A DNA stretch of 15,748 nt, taken from Desulfobacula sp. Its GTDB lineage: Bacteria > Desulfobacterota > Desulfobacteria > Desulfobacterales > Desulfobacteraceae. Positions 14,161-15,748 of the stretch are shown here, piece after piece. A model generated the notes under the pieces. The model was not told the origin of the DNA, searched no databases, and saw only the letters and a program-made list of their open reading frames with translations. The position numbers and the translations under genes are program-made. Positions within the stretch are counted from its first letter, which is position 1, and the number at the start of each line of letters is the position of its first letter. The DNA lies in contig JAOZRI010000020.1 of NCBI GenBank assembly GCA_029940235.1, positions 1 through 15,748 on the forward strand, given 5' to 3'.

Positions 14161-14276
14161 TTTATTCTACAGTTTTATTTGCCGGAAATTAGTACTTGGC
14201 TTACGATATCTCATAGTATAGTGTGTAAAATGCAGTATTATTGAACATTATAATCTGTGAAAAAACACAACACGAC

Positions 14277-14305
14277 TTGCATATTTTCACAAAATTGCAT
14301 ATTAT
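14277..14305 (+). promoter_or_regulatory. Candidate promoter of AAA_14 ATPase 3 with nearby repeats
   Basis: TTGCAT (14277-14282), a 17-bp spacer and TATTAT (14300-14305), six bases before the ATG at 14312. TTGCATATT is repeated at 14277-14285 and 14295-14303. TGTGAAAA (14256-14263) and TTTTCACA (14284-14291) form an inverted repeat, and TGTG-N6-CACA (14256-14269) lies just upstream of the -35. These match the promoter consensus less well than the other two ATPase promoters. Confidence 0.45.
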
Positions 14306-14311
14306 ATTTAT

Positions 14312-15487
14312 ATGATCACCAGAAAAATAACTGAAGAATTAATTGCATCGGCTAAAGAATACCCTGTGGTAACTGTTCTTGGACCACGGCAATCCGGCAA
14401 AACCACACTTGTTCGAATGACCTGGCCAGACAAGCCATATTTTTCCATGGAAACCCCGGATATACGTATGGCGGCTGAAACTGATCCCCGCGGATTTTTA
14501 AATGAGATCCCTGATGGTGCCATACTTGATGAAATTCAGCGTCTGCCGTTGTTGTTATCCTATATACAGGGAATCGTTGATGAAAGACAAAAACCTGGTA
14601 TGTTCATTCTAACTGGCAGTCATCAACCAGATATACATCAGGCTGTCAGTCAGACTCTGGCTGGAAGAACAGCTGTGTTGACTTTGTTACCGTTTTCGTT
14701 GTCAGAGCTTTTAAACTATAAAAAAGAGTGGGATGCCAATGAAATAATGATAAAAGGCTCCTTTCCGCGATTTCACGAATCAAACCTTAAGATTTCTCGT
14801 TTTTACAATGGATATGTTCAAACCTATGTAGAACGAGATGTAAGAACGATTATTAATGTCAAGGATCTAAATTTGTTTCAACGGTTCTTGCAATTGATCG
14901 CCGGTCGTATTGGACAAATTGTTAATTATACATCGTTAAGCAACGATATAGGATTGTCTGTACCATCAATCAAAAACTGGATAAGTGTTTTAAAGGCATC
15001 ATTTATTATTTTTGAATTGCAGCCTTTTTTTGAAAATATTAACAAAAGAGTTATTAAATCCCCTAAAATATATTTTACTGACACAGGACTGGTTTCGCAT
15101 CTGTTGGGAATTGAAACAGAAAATCAGGTAAAACGTGACCCTTTGCGAGGAGGGCTTTATGAAAATTTTATCATTCTTGAAATATTAAAAGCACAATACA
15201 ATCAAGGCAGACGTCCAGAACTGTTTTTTTATCGTGACACCCATGGAAATGAAGTCGATCTGATAATAAAGCAGCAAAGGCAGTTAATCCCCATTGAAAT
15301 CAAATCATCTGCTACCTTTACCAAAGATTTTTTAAAAGGAATTAAAAAATTTAAAAACCTGACCGGCGACAGATGCCTGCATGGATATGTTTTATATAAT
15401 GGTAAAGAACAATTTAGTCTTGACAATACAGATATTCAAAACATACTGATTCACAACCCTTTGCATAAAGAGTTGCTGATTTTTTAA
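14312..15487 (+). CDS. AAA_14/DUF4143 family ATPase, divergent member
   Basis: A 391-residue ATPase of the same superfamily but a different branch from the genes at 217 and 12988. Walker A is GPRQSGKT at 24-31, Walker B ILDE at 71-74, and TGSHQ follows at 101-105. The block LAGRTAVLTLLPFSLSELL (116-134) is typical of the common AAA_14 branch. A winged-helix region lies at about 205-226 (TSLSNDIGLSVPSIKNW). The C-terminal DUF4143 part has FTDTGL near 255-260 and a PD-(D/E)XK-like signature, D316 (GNEVDLI) and E329, K331 (PIEIKSS). Cytoplasmic; role unknown. No Shine-Dalgarno sequence precedes the ATG. A 151-bp gap separates it from paralog 2, so the two probably have separate promoters. Confidence 0.88.
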   Translation: MITRKITEELIASAKEYPVVTVLGPRQSGKTTLVRMTWPDKPYFSMETPDIRMAAETDPRGFLNEIPDGAILDEIQRLPLLLSYIQGIVDERQKPGMFILTGSHQPDIHQAVSQTLAGRTAVLTLLPFSLSELLNYKKEWDANEIMIKGSFPRFHESNLKISRFYNGYVQTYVERDVRTIINVKDLNLFQRFLQLIAGRIGQIVNYTSLSNDIGLSVPSIKNWISVLKASFIIFELQPFFENINKRVIKSPKIYFTDTGLVSHLLGIETENQVKRDPLRGGLYENFIILEILKAQYNQGRRPELFFYRDTHGNEVDLIIKQQRQLIPIEIKSSATFTKDFLKGIKKFKNLTGDRCLHGYVLYNGKEQFSLDNTDIQNILIHNPLHKELLIF

Positions 15488-15596
15488 ACAAGATGGCATT
15501 AATTAATTCATCAATGGGATATTCCCGGTCAAATTTTTTTTTGTGTTATAGTCAAGATTAAATCTTTTATGGACAAATTCAACTTTTAATTTGTAA
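15488..15596. other. Intergenic stretch with coding-like fragments
   Basis: Between the two convergent stops. On the - strand, fragments such as VEFVHKRFNLDY and KFDREYPIDELINAIL can be read in two frames separated by a 9-base A-run. These may be remains of a gene or chance readings in AT-rich DNA. Confidence 0.3.
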
Positions 15597-15748
15597 TTAC
15601 AGTAAGCCAAAAAGCCATAATGGTATTTTGCGTTTTTCTGTAGTGTAGTCGGTATCAATGACAAGATAGCTGTTTTGTGCATCTTTTATCTGCTTAAAAG
15701 TTTTATTTCTGCTACCAATTTCAAAAAACATCTCTTTGACTCTGAAAT
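15597..15748 (-). CDS. C-terminal end of a probable AAA-family (DUF4143-type) ATPase, partial
   Basis: An open frame enters from the right edge and runs about 50 codons to a stop at 15597. It contains FFEIGSRNKTFKQIK, then SYLVID, and ends KIPLWLFGLL. From memory, this order (an FE-[VI]-G...K-FKQIK segment, a Y...D strand and a terminal IPLWLFG motif) closes many AAA_14/DUF4143 ATPases of the Bacteroidota type. That would make it a fourth family member, convergent with the gene at 14312. The ATPase core lies outside the window, so the call rests on a short tail; the start cannot be seen. Confidence 0.45.
   Translation of the reverse strand, partial: FRVKEMFFEIGSRNKTFKQIKDAQNSYLVIDTDYTTEKRKIPLWLFGLL

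Overview
The window is low-GC DNA that reads like a chromosome segment of a sulfate-reducing member of the Desulfobacterota, probably a Desulfobacteraceae relative such as Desulfobacula or Desulfobacter. This is inferred from the split glycine dehydrogenase, the protein style and the FmdB-type zinc ribbons; no rRNA or other marker is present to prove it.

Centre (1398-9972): a self-contained glycine cleavage module. One leftward operon starts from a TTGACA-N17-TATTTT promoter near 8357-8385. It encodes an Lrp/AsnC-family regulator, then gcvT, gcvH, gcvPA, gcvPB, lipB and lipA. Most junctions are 0-11 nt or overlapping; gcvT-gcvH is 104 nt and lipB-lipA 66 nt. Rightward and divergent lies lpdA, the L-protein. 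The operon therefore supplies the P, H and T proteins, the enzymes that lipoylate H (LipB then LipA) and a likely local regulator, and the divergent gene supplies the enzyme that reoxidises the lipoyl arm. The divergent region holds a 9-bp palindrome over the gcv promoter, and a 34-bp near-perfect hairpin in the lpdA leader.

Right of lpdA (10016-12636): a short FmdB zinc-ribbon protein, a DUF302-like protein carrying a second copy of the same ribbon, a gene-free AT-rich stretch with a phased array of three TAACGTTA sites, and a gspF/pilC-type inner-membrane gene with no secretion partners beside it.

Edges (1-1392 and 12988-15748): the accessory part. Three complete AAA_14/DUF4143 ATPases (ATPase, winged helix, PD-(D/E)XK-like C-terminus) and the C-terminal end of a probable fourth. 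The first and second are paralogs with about half their residues identical by eye. All three complete genes lack a ribosome binding site and have a promoter whose predicted start lies at or within about 2 nt of the ATG, so they look leaderless; gspF has the same layout. In the two close paralogs, two palindromes 32 bp apart sit at exactly the same distance from the -35 box, although the palindrome sequences are unrelated. This suggests autoregulation with a private operator for each paralog, and is the most unusual signal in the window.
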